Below, in pieces: positions 17,681 through 27,077 of a stretch of DNA of 64,000 nucleotides. Source of the stretch: Rhodococcus sp. 1163 (GTDB lineage: Bacteria; Actinomycetota; Actinomycetes; Mycobacteriales; Mycobacteriaceae); NCBI RefSeq assembly GCF_002091985.1, contig NZ_MKKX01000038.1, positions 310,001 through 374,000 of the forward strand, read 5' to 3'. The first letter of the stretch is position 1, and every line of letters starts with the position of its first letter. A program made the translations under genes and the position numbers. Under the pieces are notes generated by a model. It made no database searches, was not told the DNA's origin, and worked only from the letters and a program-made list of their open reading frames with translations.

Positions 17681-19786
17681 TCAGATGCTGGCAACACCGG
17701 GAGCGAGGAACCGCTGCCCGGTGGCCGCCTCCGAGGCGCCACTACGATCGAGGTACGGCGTGATTCCGCCGTTCCAGAATCCGAACCCACCGCCGAGTAG
17801 CAGGCAGAGGTCGATGTCCTCGGGTGCCGCGACGACGCCTTCGTCGAGCATGATTCGGATCTCGTCGGCGATTGCGTTGCGGGTGCGATCGAGCACCTGC
17901 TCTGCAGTCGATGGTGAGTCACCCTGCGGCCATAGGGCAGCAACCTCGGGGTCGACGACCTGGCCTTCGGGTCCGTACGTCCAGACGCCGGGCTTCTTCG
18001 CCTCGACCAGGGCGCGGAATCCGGGCGAGTCCTTGAACCGATCCGGGTAAGCCTCTGCAAGCGTTTCGGCCGTATGCAATGCGACGGCAGGCCCGACCAG
18101 AGCGAGGAGAGTCAACGGGCTCATCGGCATACCGAGTTCGCCTACTGCGCCGTCGGCGACGTCGAAGGGGGTGCCCTCGTCGATCGCCCCGATGATCTCG
18201 TTGGATGCGCGGGTCACCAAGCGGTTGAACACGAAGCCCGGAAGATCTGCGGACAGAACCGCGGACTTCTTGAGTGTCTTCGCAGTCGCGAATGCTGTTG
18301 CCAGCGTTGCATCGTCGGTCTTCTCGCCCTTGACTACCTCGAGAAGTGGAAGCACGGCTACGGGGTTGAAGAAGTGGAACCCCACAACGCGTTCCGGGTG
18401 CTTCAGATCTGCTGCCATCTTGGTGATCGACAGCGAAGACGTGTTCGTCGCGAGAATCGTTTCAGCGGAGACGAATTCCTCGACCTCGGCGAACACCTTC
18501 TTCTTTACATCGAGGTTTTCGAACACGGCCTCGATGACGAAATCGGTCTTGGCGAAAGCGGCCTTGTCGATCGATCCGGACACCAGCGCCTTGAGTCGAT
18601 TCGCGGCGTCGGGGGAGAGGCGCTTCTTGCCGAGCAGCTTGTCGATTTCGCCATGGACGTAACCGACGCCCTTGTCGATGCGTTCCTGGTCGATGTCGGT
18701 CAGAATGACGGGCACCTTCAGCTGACGCACGAACAGCAAAGCAAGCTGACTGGCCATCAACCCGGCACCGACGATGCCGACGCCCGTGATCTTGCGAGCC
18801 AGCGACTTGTCGGGTGCGCCTGCGGGACGCTTCGCGCGCTTCTGAGTGAGATCGAACGCGTACAACCCGGCGCGAAGTTCGTCCTTGACCAGCAACGTCG
18901 ACAGTGCATCGTCTTCTGCGGCGAAGGCCTTGTCCAGCGAAGCCGGATCGGTGATGTCGGTGTTCTTGGCAAGCTCGAGCAGTTCTACCGCAGCTACTGG
19001 ACCCGGCGCGAAGTTGCCTGTTTTGCCGGCCACGATGCCCTTCGCACGCGCGATGGCGTCGTCCCACGCCTGGCCGCGGTCGATCTCGGGCCGATTCGGA
19101 ACGACGTCGCCGTTCAACACCCGAACAGCCCATGCAAGAGACTGCTCGATGAAGTCGGCGCCGCCGAACATGGCGTCGACGATGCCCAGGTCCACAGCTT
19201 GCTGTGGCTTCAGCGTGCGGTTCTGGTTCAGCGAGTTCTCGATGATGACGGTCACTGCGGTGGAAGCGCCGACGATGTTGGGCAGCAACTGGGTGCCGCC
19301 CCAGCCGGGAACGAGTCCGAGAAATGCCTCGGGGAGCCCCAGCGCTGCGGCGTTGTCAGCGACAGTTCGGTAGTGGGAGTGCAGTCCGACTTCGAGTCCA
19401 CCGCCGAGTGCAGCGCCGTTGATGAAAGCGAACGTCGGGATGCGTGACTCGCGCAGGCGGCGGAACACCTTGTGGCCGAGCTGCCCGATCTGGAGCGCCT
19501 CGTCCTTGGTCTTGATGTTGGGTACGCCGTTGAGGTCGGCGCCGACGGCGAAGATGAACGGCTTGCCGGTCACCGCGATAGCAACGGGATCAGCTGCGAA
19601 GGCCTCATCGAGGGCGGCATCGAACCGCGCGAGTCCGGCCGGACCGAATGTCGACGGCTTGGTGTGGTCGCAGCCGTTGTCCAGGGTTACGAGGGCAATG
19701 CTGCCTTCGAGGCCAGGTACGGAGATGATCTTGGTGAACGCGTTCGTGACTACCTCGTCCGTGAACGCTGTGGTGATGTCGCTCAT
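17681..19786 (-). CDS. fadB: Fatty acid oxidation multifunctional enzyme (enoyl-CoA hydratase / 3-hydroxyacyl-CoA dehydrogenase)
   Basis: A 701-residue alpha subunit of the trifunctional beta-oxidation complex. Residues about 1-200 form the crotonase domain, with GAALGGGLEVGLHSHY and EAFLGLVPGWGGTQLLP, which carry the oxyanion and catalytic glutamate positions. From about residue 325 an NAD-binding 3-hydroxyacyl-CoA dehydrogenase follows (GVGIVGAGLMASQLALLF, VIEAVFENLDVKKKVF, ATNTSSLSITKMA, VGFHFFNPV), then the 3HCDH C-terminal repeats. The dinucleotide motif ends in Ala (GAGLMA) where most family members have Gly. The ATG overlaps the fadA stop by four bases, so the pair is coupled. Confidence 0.92.
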   Translation of the reverse strand: MSDITTAFTDEVVTNAFTKIISVPGLEGSIALVTLDNGCDHTKPSTFGPAGLARFDAALDEAFAADPVAIAVTGKPFIFAVGADLNGVPNIKTKDEALQIGQLGHKVFRRLRESRIPTFAFINGAALGGGLEVGLHSHYRTVADNAAALGLPEAFLGLVPGWGGTQLLPNIVGASTAVTVIIENSLNQNRTLKPQQAVDLGIVDAMFGGADFIEQSLAWAVRVLNGDVVPNRPEIDRGQAWDDAIARAKGIVAGKTGNFAPGPVAAVELLELAKNTDITDPASLDKAFAAEDDALSTLLVKDELRAGLYAFDLTQKRAKRPAGAPDKSLARKITGVGIVGAGLMASQLALLFVRQLKVPVILTDIDQERIDKGVGYVHGEIDKLLGKKRLSPDAANRLKALVSGSIDKAAFAKTDFVIEAVFENLDVKKKVFAEVEEFVSAETILATNTSSLSITKMAADLKHPERVVGFHFFNPVAVLPLLEVVKGEKTDDATLATAFATAKTLKKSAVLSADLPGFVFNRLVTRASNEIIGAIDEGTPFDVADGAVGELGMPMSPLTLLALVGPAVALHTAETLAEAYPDRFKDSPGFRALVEAKKPGVWTYGPEGQVVDPEVAALWPQGDSPSTAEQVLDRTRNAIADEIRIMLDEGVVAAPEDIDLCLLLGGGFGFWNGGITPYLDRSGASEAATGQRFLAPGVASI

Positions 19787-21009
19787 GCCTTCGCTCCTGA
19801 GTAATCGGAGTGGATCGGGTTTTCCCAAATGACGGTTCCGCCCATGCCGAGACCGATGCACATGGTCGTCAGGCCGTAACGAACGTCGGGGCGCTGAGCG
19901 AACTGGCGGCTCAACTGAGTCATCAGTCGCACACCAGAGGAGGCGAGGGGGTGCCCACAGGCGATGGCGCCGCCCCACTGGTTGACGCGGGGATCGTCGT
20001 CGGCGATGCCGTAGTGCTCGAGGAATGCGAGAACCTGCACTGCGAACGCCTCGTTGATTTCGAACAACCCGATATCGGAGATGCTCAAACCGGTACGGCC
20101 GAGCAACTTCTCGGTAGCGGGGACCGGTCCGATGCCCATCACAGCAGGGTCGACGCCTGCGAACGAGAAGCCGACCATACGCATACCGATGTTCAGGCCG
20201 AGCTCGTGCGCAGTGTCCTCGCCGGCGAGGATCGCAGCGGTGGCACCATCGTTGAGACCGGCAGCATTTCCTGCTGTGACCCGGCCCGCTGGGCGGAACG
20301 GAGTCTTGAGCTTCGCGAGATCGTCGATGGTTGTTCCGGGACGCGGTGGCTCGTCCTCGGTGGCAAGGCCCCAACCAGCAGCGGACTTGGTGGCTACCGG
20401 TACGAGTGTGTCGGCGATGAAGCCGGCCTTCTTGGCGGCCTCGTACTTGTTCTGGCTCGCGACGGCATAGGCGTCGGTGCGGTCCTTGGTGATACTCGGA
20501 AACCGATCGTGCAAATTCTCGGCCGTGTTGCCCATGACGAGTGCACTCGGATCGACGAGCCTATCGGTGAGGAAGCGCGGGTTGGGGTCTACGCCTTCGC
20601 CCATCGGGTGGCGGCCCATGTGCTCGACGCCACCGGCGATGACGACGTCGTATTGACCGAATCCGATGCCGGAACCTGTCGTCGTGACGGAGGTCATTGC
20701 GCCCGCACACATGCGGTCGATGGCGAATCCGGGGACGCTGTGGGGGAGTCCTGCGAGGAGAGCGGACGTGCGCCCGATGGTCAGCCCCTGATCACCGGTC
20801 TGCGTCGTAGCCGCGATGGCGACTTCGTCGATGCGCTCCGGGGGCAGAGCCGGGTTTTTGCGCAGTAGTTCGCGGATCGCTTTGACGACGAGGTCGTCGG
20901 CGCGAGTGTCGGCGTAGATGCCTTTGGGGCCTGCTTTGCCGAACGGTGTGCGGATGCCGTCTACGAACACGACATTGCGCTGTGAGCTTGTGGACGCGGG
21001 TACAGACAC
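19783..21009 (-). CDS. fadA: Acetyl-CoA C-acyltransferase (thiolase)
   Basis: A 408-residue thiolase, the last step of beta-oxidation, and partner of the FadB protein encoded directly downstream. The nucleophilic Cys lies in DRMCAGAMTSV near residue 92. INEAFAVQ, GGAIACGHPLASSG (catalytic His) and the second active Cys in MCIGLGMGG are all present. The frame opens at 21066, but the GTG at 21009 has a GGAGG Shine-Dalgarno eight bases upstream and fits the thiolase N-terminus. The transcription order fadA then fadB, with ATGA overlap, matches the mycobacterial trifunctional enzyme. Confidence 0.93.
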   Translation of the reverse strand: MSVPASTSSQRNVVFVDGIRTPFGKAGPKGIYADTRADDLVVKAIRELLRKNPALPPERIDEVAIAATTQTGDQGLTIGRTSALLAGLPHSVPGFAIDRMCAGAMTSVTTTGSGIGFGQYDVVIAGGVEHMGRHPMGEGVDPNPRFLTDRLVDPSALVMGNTAENLHDRFPSITKDRTDAYAVASQNKYEAAKKAGFIADTLVPVATKSAAGWGLATEDEPPRPGTTIDDLAKLKTPFRPAGRVTAGNAAGLNDGATAAILAGEDTAHELGLNIGMRMVGFSFAGVDPAVMGIGPVPATEKLLGRTGLSISDIGLFEINEAFAVQVLAFLEHYGIADDDPRVNQWGGAIACGHPLASSGVRLMTQLSRQFAQRPDVRYGLTTMCIGLGMGGTVIWENPIHSDYSGAKA

Positions 21010-21081
21010 GCTTCGATCCTCCCGGGAAGATGCGGAATTGCGGCCCGGCTGACGCCGGACCGCCATCCACTCTAGCCGGTA

Positions 21082-22410
21082 TTACCCGCCGGTAACTTGC
21101 TCAGGGGTACCGCTCTCGTGTTCAGGGGTACCGGTCTCTTGCTCAGAGGTCAGCGCGGCGGCGAGAACTGGTACGACCAGCTCGCGCTGCCACGGCCGGG
21201 CCTGCCCCTCGGTGAGCTTCTTGTCGATGATGTCCTCCGCGACATCACGATCGACAGGTGTCCAATCCCACACCAGGCGGCGAAGCAGATCGGGCATGAG
21301 CAGGTTCTCCACCGGCACCTCGACGTCCTCGCTCAATGCTGTCATCGCCGCACGCACGGTGGCCAGTCTCTCCGCAGCCTCGGGTTCACGACGTGCCCAC
21401 CGATTCACCGGAGGAGGGCCGTCGAAGGGAGCCGACTTGGGTGGAAGCTCCTCGGTCGGCAAGCGTCGTGCGCGCTCGAGGGCAGACAGCCACACCTTGG
21501 TCGAGCGTCGCTGACGCGGACCACCGAAGACCGGAAGTGCACGTAGTTCGCCCTCCGTTTTCGGATCTGCCGTCGCTGCGGCGACAATCGCCGAATCGGG
21601 CAGAATGCGGCTCGGCGCAATGTCGCGGTGTGCCGCGATCTCGTCGCGTGAGCGCCACAATTCACGAACGGAGGCCAATACCCTCGCCGACTTGACCGCG
21701 TGGATTCCCGACGTCTTTCGCCAGCGGTCAGGCTTGGGCTTTGCTGGACCGAGCGCAAGGATGTGCGCGAACTCTTGTCGTGCCCACTCGGTTTTGTCCT
21801 TCGCGGCGAGTTCCTCTGCCATCGCATCACGCAGCTCGAGCAGAACTTCGACGTCGAGCGCGGCGTAGTTCAACCAGCTGTCGGGGAGTGGACGTGTCGA
21901 CCAATCTGCCGCTCCGTGTCCCTTCTGAAGCGACAAGCCGAGCGTGCGTTCGACGATCGGGCCCAGCCCGACTCGTTCGAAACCGGCGAGTCGTCCGGCC
22001 AGTTCGGTGTCGTACAACGCCGCAGGCACGAGCCCCAGCTCGGCGAGACCTGGCAAATCCTGGTCCGCCGAATGCAGGACCCATTCGAGAGGATTGATCA
22101 CCGAAGCCAGCGGTTCGAGTGCACCGGTGACCGGAATCGGATCGAGCAGGACGGTGCCTGCGCCGCGTCGTCGAAACTGCAATAGGTAGGCGCGTTGCGA
22201 ATATCGGAAACCCGACGCACGCTCGGCATCGACAGCGAGCGGGCCGTGACCACCCGCGAGCAGTTCGGCTGCCGCCACCACGCCCTCGACGGTGTCGACA
22301 ACTGCGGGAACGCCGTCGGCAGGCGCCAACAGGGGTTTCGGAGCGGGCGCATCGACACTGTCACCGTCGTTCGTTACGTCCGAGGCATCGTTGGAACTCA
22401 TCGCTGACAT
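21082..22410 (-). CDS. RNase D-like 3'-5' exonuclease with HRDC domain
   Basis: A 442-residue protein. Residues about 40-215 form a DEDDy exonuclease: the DxE motif in VDAERASGF, HSADQDLPGL, YDTELAGRL and YAALDVEVLL with the YxxxD motif. An HRDC domain follows near residues 230-310, then a C-terminal part found in actinobacterial homologues (Rv2681 type). It probably trims or degrades structured RNA such as tRNA precursors. On the minus strand TAGAGT lies eight bases before the ATG. A second ATG three codons on would serve equally well. The C-terminus ends in a short repeated EQETGTPEHESGTPEQ segment. Confidence 0.87.
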   Translation of the reverse strand: MSAMSSNDASDVTNDGDSVDAPAPKPLLAPADGVPAVVDTVEGVVAAAELLAGGHGPLAVDAERASGFRYSQRAYLLQFRRRGAGTVLLDPIPVTGALEPLASVINPLEWVLHSADQDLPGLAELGLVPAALYDTELAGRLAGFERVGLGPIVERTLGLSLQKGHGAADWSTRPLPDSWLNYAALDVEVLLELRDAMAEELAAKDKTEWARQEFAHILALGPAKPKPDRWRKTSGIHAVKSARVLASVRELWRSRDEIAAHRDIAPSRILPDSAIVAAATADPKTEGELRALPVFGGPRQRRSTKVWLSALERARRLPTEELPPKSAPFDGPPPVNRWARREPEAAERLATVRAAMTALSEDVEVPVENLLMPDLLRRLVWDWTPVDRDVAEDIIDKKLTEGQARPWQRELVVPVLAAALTSEQETGTPEHESGTPEQVTGG

Positions 22411-22452
22411 GAGAGCAGACTCTAAGCCCTCGTGCCGCGACGCCGTGCGAAC

Positions 22453-23052
22453 TCAGGTCCGGTTACCACCGTGTGTGCGGAGTTCGGTGATGCCGGCGGG
22501 TGGCAGCCCAGCTGCATAAGCAAGCACCTCGCAGAAGGCCTCGACATGCGGAGCCAACTCGCCGGTGGTGGGGGTCCACGACGCGCGCAGCTCGAGCTGA
22601 TGGGCTCGCGGCGGACCGGCGATATCGCCGTAGCGGACCGAACTCGTCGACGTCACCGTCCCGCCGAGGGCGTTCATCGACTCCGACCGACTCTCCAACG
22701 CATCGACCAACCAACTCCATGCCACCTCGGGCAACATGGGGTCGGAGGCAAGAGATTCATCGACGTCGGCCTGGATATAAGCGACGAGACGCATTGTTCC
22801 GTTCCAGGCTTCGTCACCGTCTGGGTCGTAGAGCAGAATCAGCCGGCCGAACGCATCGCCGTCGGATTGTTCCGCGATATCTTCGGAAGTCGAATGCTGA
22901 ACTTCAGCACCCATCGCGTAGCTGAACGGGGCTAGGCGTTGCGGTGGGCGGATCGGTCCGAGTTCGATGGCTGGGTGCACGACGGCCCGGTGCATCGCCT
23001 CGATCGCCGATCGAAACGGCGCAGGTTCGGCAGTGGATCCGGGATTGGTCAC
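22453..23052 (-). CDS. DUF3000 domain-containing protein
   Basis: A 199-residue protein of unknown function found across actinobacteria (Rv2680 type), always next to the RNase D gene. Recognisable parts are PAIELGPIRPPQRLAPFSYA and AWNGTMRLVAYIQADVD. The start is uncertain: the GTG at 23052 is chosen because TAACGT sits eight bases upstream and suggests a leaderless mRNA; a GTG at 23076 would add eight residues. It is divergent from hemE and lies 42 bases upstream of the RNase D gene start on the same strand, so the two probably share a transcript. Confidence 0.8.
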   Translation of the reverse strand: MTNPGSTAEPAPFRSAIEAMHRAVVHPAIELGPIRPPQRLAPFSYAMGAEVQHSTSEDIAEQSDGDAFGRLILLYDPDGDEAWNGTMRLVAYIQADVDESLASDPMLPEVAWSWLVDALESRSESMNALGGTVTSTSSVRYGDIAGPPRAHQLELRASWTPTTGELAPHVEAFCEVLAYAAGLPPAGITELRTHGGNRT

Positions 23053-23060
23053 GACTCCGG

Positions 23061-23070
23061 ACGTTAGACT
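23061..23070. promoter_or_regulatory. Overlapping divergent -10 boxes
   Basis: On the plus strand TAGACT (23065-23070) could be an upstream -10 for hemE; on the minus strand TAACGT (23061-23066) could be the -10 for the DUF3000 gene. The two share two bases. Confidence 0.35.
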
Positions 23071-23178
23071 CGTCACCTTCGGGTTCGTCGGAGGCGCGCC
23101 GCAAGTGCGACCGACTGCAGGGCAACCGACCTGGAGTCGACGGAGCCATGAGTCGCGCTCAGGCCTGCATGGCGGCAA

Positions 23179-23184
23179 TATTCT
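23179..23184 (+). promoter_or_regulatory. -10 box TATTCT, leaderless hemE start
   Basis: TATTCT, then six bases (tatctc), then the GTG of hemE. This predicts a transcript starting at the GTG. Confidence 0.55.
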
Positions 23185-23190
23185 TATCTC

Positions 23191-24273
23191 GTGGCAGCAT
23201 GGATGGCAATGAACACAATCGCGCCGTACCCTCGCCGTCAGCTGCCCGACGCGCCTTTGTTGGCCACCATCGCGGGACGGGCGACATCGCGTCGTCCGGT
23301 GTGGTTCATGCGGCAGGCCGGGCGATCGCTACCGGAGTACCGCAAGCTCAGAGTCGGTACCGGCATGCTCGAGTCATGCTTCACTTCCGACCTGGTTGTC
23401 GAGATCACGCTGCAGCCGGTTCGACGCCATGACGTCGACGCAGCCATCCTTTTCTCGGACATCGTGGTTCCGCTGAAGGCCGCGGGTATCGATCTCGACA
23501 TCGTTGCCGGAACCGGGCCGGTGGTGGCGTCGCCGGTACGTTCGGCAGCCGACGTCGCAGCGTTGCCGCAGTTGAGCGCCGAGCAGGTCGAGCCGGTCAC
23601 CAATGCGGTGACCACGCTGACCCGTGAATTGGGCGATACCCCGCTCATCGGATTCGCAGGGGCTCCGTTCACGCTCGCCTCCTACCTGGTCGAAGGTGGA
23701 CCGAGTAAGAACCACGAGAAGACCAAAGCGCTCATGCGCTCGGATCCGGCAACGTGGCACACCCTTCTCGACACTCTCGCCGACACGACGATCACGTTCT
23801 TGCAGGCACAGCTAGCGGCGGGTGTCGACGCGGTTCAGCTCTTCGACTCCTGGGCAGGCGCGCTCTCACTGGCGGACTACCGCGAGTTCGTGCTGCCTCA
23901 CTCGACGAAGGTGCTCGATGCGATGTCCCCGGCCGGCGTACCGAAGATTCATTTCGGTGTCGGGACCGGCGAACTCCTCGGTGCCATGGGAGAGGCCGGT
24001 GCCGACATGGTCGGTGTCGACTGGCGAATTCCCCTCGATGTCGCAGCCCGACGCGTCGGCCCGGGGAAGGCGTTGCAGGGAAACCTGGACCCTGCGGTGC
24101 TCTTCGCCGGTTGGGATGCCGTCGAGAGTGAGGTTCGGCGCATCGTCGCCGAGGGCGATCGCGCCGTCGAAGCAGGCGCTGTGGGGCATGTCTTCAACCT
24201 CGGTCACGGAGTTCTGCCCGATACCGATCCGGATGTGCTGACCCGGGTTGTGGAGTTGGTGCACTCGCTGTGA
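23191..24273 (+). CDS. hemE: Uroporphyrinogen III decarboxylase
   Basis: A 360-residue, full-length enzyme that turns uroporphyrinogen III into coproporphyrinogen III in heme synthesis. [18 protein letters not shown] is the signature near the N-terminus; [29 protein letters not shown] and [13 protein letters not shown] are further conserved parts. The GTG at 23191 is preferred over nearby ATGs (23203, 23209) because of the -10 box six bases upstream. It opens a run of genes on one strand with overlapping or nearly touching ends; its stop overlaps the hemY start (GTGA). Confidence 0.95.
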   Translation: MAAWMAMNTIAPYPRRQLPDAPLLATIAGRATSRRPVWFMRQAGRSLPEYRKLRVGTGMLESCFTSDLVVEITLQPVRRHDVDAAILFSDIVVPLKAAGIDLDIVAGTGPVVASPVRSAADVAALPQLSAEQVEPVTNAVTTLTRELGDTPLIGFAGAPFTLASYLVEGGPSKNHEKTKALMRSDPATWHTLLDTLADTTITFLQAQLAAGVDAVQLFDSWAGALSLADYREFVLPHSTKVLDAMSPAGVPKIHFGVGTGELLGAMGEAGADMVGVDWRIPLDVAARRVGPGKALQGNLDPAVLFAGWDAVESEVRRIVAEGDRAVEAGAVGHVFNLGHGVLPDTDPDVLTRVVELVHSL

Positions 24274-25631
24274 CCGTAGGGCCGCCTCGTGTTGTGGTGA
24301 TCGGTGGCGGGATTACCGGCCTTGTTGCCGCCTTCAGGCTGCGGCAGAAGTTGGGTCCCGAAGCCGATATCACCATCGTCGAAGAATCGATGCGCCTCGG
24401 CGGCACGTTGCGCACGGTCACGTTGGCGGGCGGGCCGTTCGATGTCGGCGCCGAGGCATTCATCGGCCGCAGACCCGAAGTGCCTGCCCTGATGGATGAG
24501 CTCGGATTGAGCGCGCAGCTCGTCCATCCGGCCGGATTGCGTCCACTCGTCTTCTCGGGCGAGACGCTCCACCCACTCCCGACCGGGACGCTGATGGGTA
24601 TCCCCGCGGACGCTGCCTCCGTGGAGGGCCTGGTCGATGCACGGTCGCTGGCAACCATCGCCGGTGAGCGTGACACCGAGTTGTCCTGGGACCGAACCAG
24701 CGACCTCAGTGTCGCCGAGTTGGTCGGTTCGCGATTCGGTGACCAGGTTCTTGCGAGATCGGTCGACCCGCTGCTGGGCGGCGTCTACTCGGGGCTTTCC
24801 GATTCGATCGGGGTTCGCGCAGCACTACCCACCCTGGCAGCGGCCCTGGACGCCGGAGCCACAAGTCTGTCGGCGGCCGTGGCGTCCGCGCTTCCGGCTC
24901 CGAGTTCCGCGCCGGTTTTCGGTGCACTGCGTGATGGATATCGCACCTTGATAGATGCGCTGGTTGCGGCCGCTGCACCGCGCACCCTGTTGGGCACTAC
25001 GGTGACGTCCGTACGCCGAGAAAACGGCGGTTGGGTGGTGGATCCGATCGGGCAGTTCGACGCGGTGGTGCTGGCCGTTCCCGCGCCGGCATTGGCGTCG
25101 ATACTGCGCTCTGTCGTTCCGGATGCCGCTGCAGCTGCTGCCGAAATCGAGCTCGCGTCGTCCGTCGTGGTGGCCATGGCGTTCGACACCGCCGTCGACC
25201 TACCCGACAACTCCGGCGTACTCGTCGCCACCGACGCCGGATTGGCCGTCAAGGCGTTCACGTTGTCCAGCAGGAAGTGGTCACATATTGCCGAGCGTGG
25301 GATCTCACTCGTCCGTGCATCGCTGGCAAGATTCGGTGACGCCGGTCCGCTCACCTGGTCCGATGAGCAGCTGGTCGAGGCAGCCGTACGAGACCTACAC
25401 CGGGTGACCGGCGTGGACTCTGCGCCGTCGTCCTCGTTCGTCCAGCGATGGCGTGGGGGCCTACCGCAGTACGCGCCTGGTCACCTGGATCGAGTTGCCG
25501 CCATCGAGGCAGCTGTGCGGGATGTCGACGGTGTGGCCGTTGCCGGTGCGTGGAGTCACGGCGTCGGAGTGCCGGCTTGTGTCGCTTCGGCCACCAGAGC
25601 AGCCACACGCATAGCGGAAGTGGCACGATAG
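24270..25631 (+). CDS. hemY: Coproporphyrinogen/protoporphyrinogen oxidase (HemY/CgoX)
   Basis: A 453-residue FAD enzyme with the dinucleotide motif [17 protein letters not shown] near residue 10 and the C-terminal FAD contact [19 protein letters not shown]. In Gram-positive bacteria it oxidises coproporphyrinogen III to coproporphyrin III, which ferrochelatase then metallates for HemQ. The presence of hemQ right after it supports this coproporphyrin route rather than the protoporphyrin route. The GTG start overlaps the hemE stop by four bases. Confidence 0.92.
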   Translation: MTVGPPRVVVIGGGITGLVAAFRLRQKLGPEADITIVEESMRLGGTLRTVTLAGGPFDVGAEAFIGRRPEVPALMDELGLSAQLVHPAGLRPLVFSGETLHPLPTGTLMGIPADAASVEGLVDARSLATIAGERDTELSWDRTSDLSVAELVGSRFGDQVLARSVDPLLGGVYSGLSDSIGVRAALPTLAAALDAGATSLSAAVASALPAPSSAPVFGALRDGYRTLIDALVAAAAPRTLLGTTVTSVRRENGGWVVDPIGQFDAVVLAVPAPALASILRSVVPDAAAAAAEIELASSVVVAMAFDTAVDLPDNSGVLVATDAGLAVKAFTLSSRKWSHIAERGISLVRASLARFGDAGPLTWSDEQLVEAAVRDLHRVTGVDSAPSSSFVQRWRGGLPQYAPGHLDRVAAIEAAVRDVDGVAVAGAWSHGVGVPACVASATRAATRIAEVAR

Positions 25632-25635
25632 AGCC

Positions 25636-26331
25636 ATGCCACGTTTGGACTACACAACCCTCAATTCGACCCTCCGCTACCTGATGTTCTCGGTCTTCAA
25701 GGTCACACCCGGCGTCCTGGGCGAGGACCGAGCCGAAGCCGCCAAGCAGGCGCGAGTGTTCTTCGAGAGTCAGGAAGAAAAAGGCGTCGCAGTACGTGGT
25801 GTGTACGACATCGCGGGCATGCGAGCCGACGCCGACTTCATGGTGTGGACACACGCGGAACGCATCGAAGACCTGCAGGCTACGTACTCCGATTTTCGTC
25901 GCACCACCGCGCTCGGCAAGGCCAGTACGCCGGTGTGGAGCAACACCGCGCTGCATCGTCCGGCCGAGTTCAACAAGTCTCACGTCCCGGCGTTCATCGC
26001 TGGTGAAGAACCCGGCGCCTACATCTGTGTCTACCCATTCGTGCGTTCCGTCGATTGGTACCTGCTCCCCGACGAAGAGCGGCGCACGATGCTCTCCGAC
26101 CACGGCAAGGCCGCGCGCGGATACAAGGATGTGCGCGCCAACACCGTCCCGGCGTTCGCGTTGGGGGACTACGAGTGGATCCTCGCCTTCGAAGCTCCCG
26201 AACTCGATCGCATCGTCGACCTGATGCGGGACCTACGCGCAACCGAGGCACGAAGGCACGTTCGCGAGGAGACTCCGTTCTTCACCGGGCCACGCGTCGA
26301 CGTCGAAGCGCTCGTCACGTCACTGCCGTGA
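25636..26331 (+). CDS. hemQ: Coproheme decarboxylase HemQ/ChdC
   Basis: A 231-residue member of the chlorite dismutase family. It uses peroxide to decarboxylate coproheme twice and make heme b, the last step of the actinobacterial route. Counting residues, His116 (in NKSHVPAF), Tyr133 (in VYPFVRS) and His156 (in SDHGKAA) each fall two positions before the distal His118, catalytic Tyr135 and proximal His158 that I recall for Corynebacterium diphtheriae ChdC, so the active site looks complete. It starts four bases after hemY and its stop overlaps the next GTG. Confidence 0.94.
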   Translation: MPRLDYTTLNSTLRYLMFSVFKVTPGVLGEDRAEAAKQARVFFESQEEKGVAVRGVYDIAGMRADADFMVWTHAERIEDLQATYSDFRRTTALGKASTPVWSNTALHRPAEFNKSHVPAFIAGEEPGAYICVYPFVRSVDWYLLPDEERRTMLSDHGKAARGYKDVRANTVPAFALGDYEWILAFEAPELDRIVDLMRDLRATEARRHVREETPFFTGPRVDVEALVTSLP

Positions 26332-27077
26332 CCTCGGGGTCGGAGACGCACGCGGCGGGGACAAGCGGTGTGCGTAACCAGTCCGACGCGTCTCCGATCG
26401 AAGCTGTGGTGTTCGACTTCTCCGGAACGCTGTTCCGTTTGGAGGAGGACGCGAGTTGGTTCGAGACCGTCACGCACTCGGATGGAACACCGGTCGACGG
26501 TCATCGTGCGGCGGAATTGATGCGACGGATGACTGCGCCGGTGGGGGAGGTCGTCGAGTTCGACGAAGTGAGCAGACACGCCTGGCGTAACCGCGATCTC
26601 GATCCGGCGCTGCACCGTCAGGCGTATTTGCATGTTCTTCGTGAATCCGGCGTCAGCGACCGCGCTCAGGCCGAGTCCGTGTACGGCCGAGTGATCGACC
26701 CATCGTGCTGGACTCCATACCCGGATACGGCGGACGCGCTGGCGATGCTTGCCAGCAGAGCGATACCAGTCGCGGTGCTGAGCAATATTGCCTTCGACAT
26801 CCGCCCGGCATTCGACATGCTCGGAGTGGGCGACTACGTCAGCGAGTTCGTCTTGTCGTACGAGGTCGGGTACATCAAACCTCAGCCGGAAATATTCCTT
26901 TCTGCGGTGCGTTCGCTCGGGGTGGATCCGGCGCGGACATTGATGGTCGGTGACAGTGAAGAGGCCGACGGGGCGGCACGGGCAATAGGGTGCTCGTTTG
27001 CCCTCGTCGATCCGATCGCGACGGGGGAGCGTCCCACAGCCTTGCTGGATGCACTGGCGAGCAGCGGAATTCGATGA
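26328..27077 (+). CDS. HAD-superfamily hydrolase
   Basis: A 249-residue protein with all HAD motifs. Motif I is [11 protein letters not shown], where the second catalytic Asp of the DxD pair is replaced by Ser (DFSGT), a known variant. Motif II is AVLSN, the motif III lysine is in YIKPQPEIF, and motif IV is [10 protein letters not shown]. The alpha-helical cap lies between motifs I and II. The substrate is unknown. The GTG start overlaps the hemQ stop (GTGA) and the stop overlaps the next ATG, so it is coupled to the heme genes and to the molybdoenzyme gene. Confidence 0.85.
   Translation: MTSGSETHAAGTSGVRNQSDASPIEAVVFDFSGTLFRLEEDASWFETVTHSDGTPVDGHRAAELMRRMTAPVGEVVEFDEVSRHAWRNRDLDPALHRQAYLHVLRESGVSDRAQAESVYGRVIDPSCWTPYPDTADALAMLASRAIPVAVLSNIAFDIRPAFDMLGVGDYVSEFVLSYEVGYIKPQPEIFLSAVRSLGVDPARTLMVGDSEEADGAARAIGCSFALVDPIATGERPTALLDALASSGIR

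Noticed and set aside
18074-19447. A 457-residue plus-strand frame inside fadB
   Set aside because: It is the complement of the fadB coding sequence, has no motif and no ribosome binding site.
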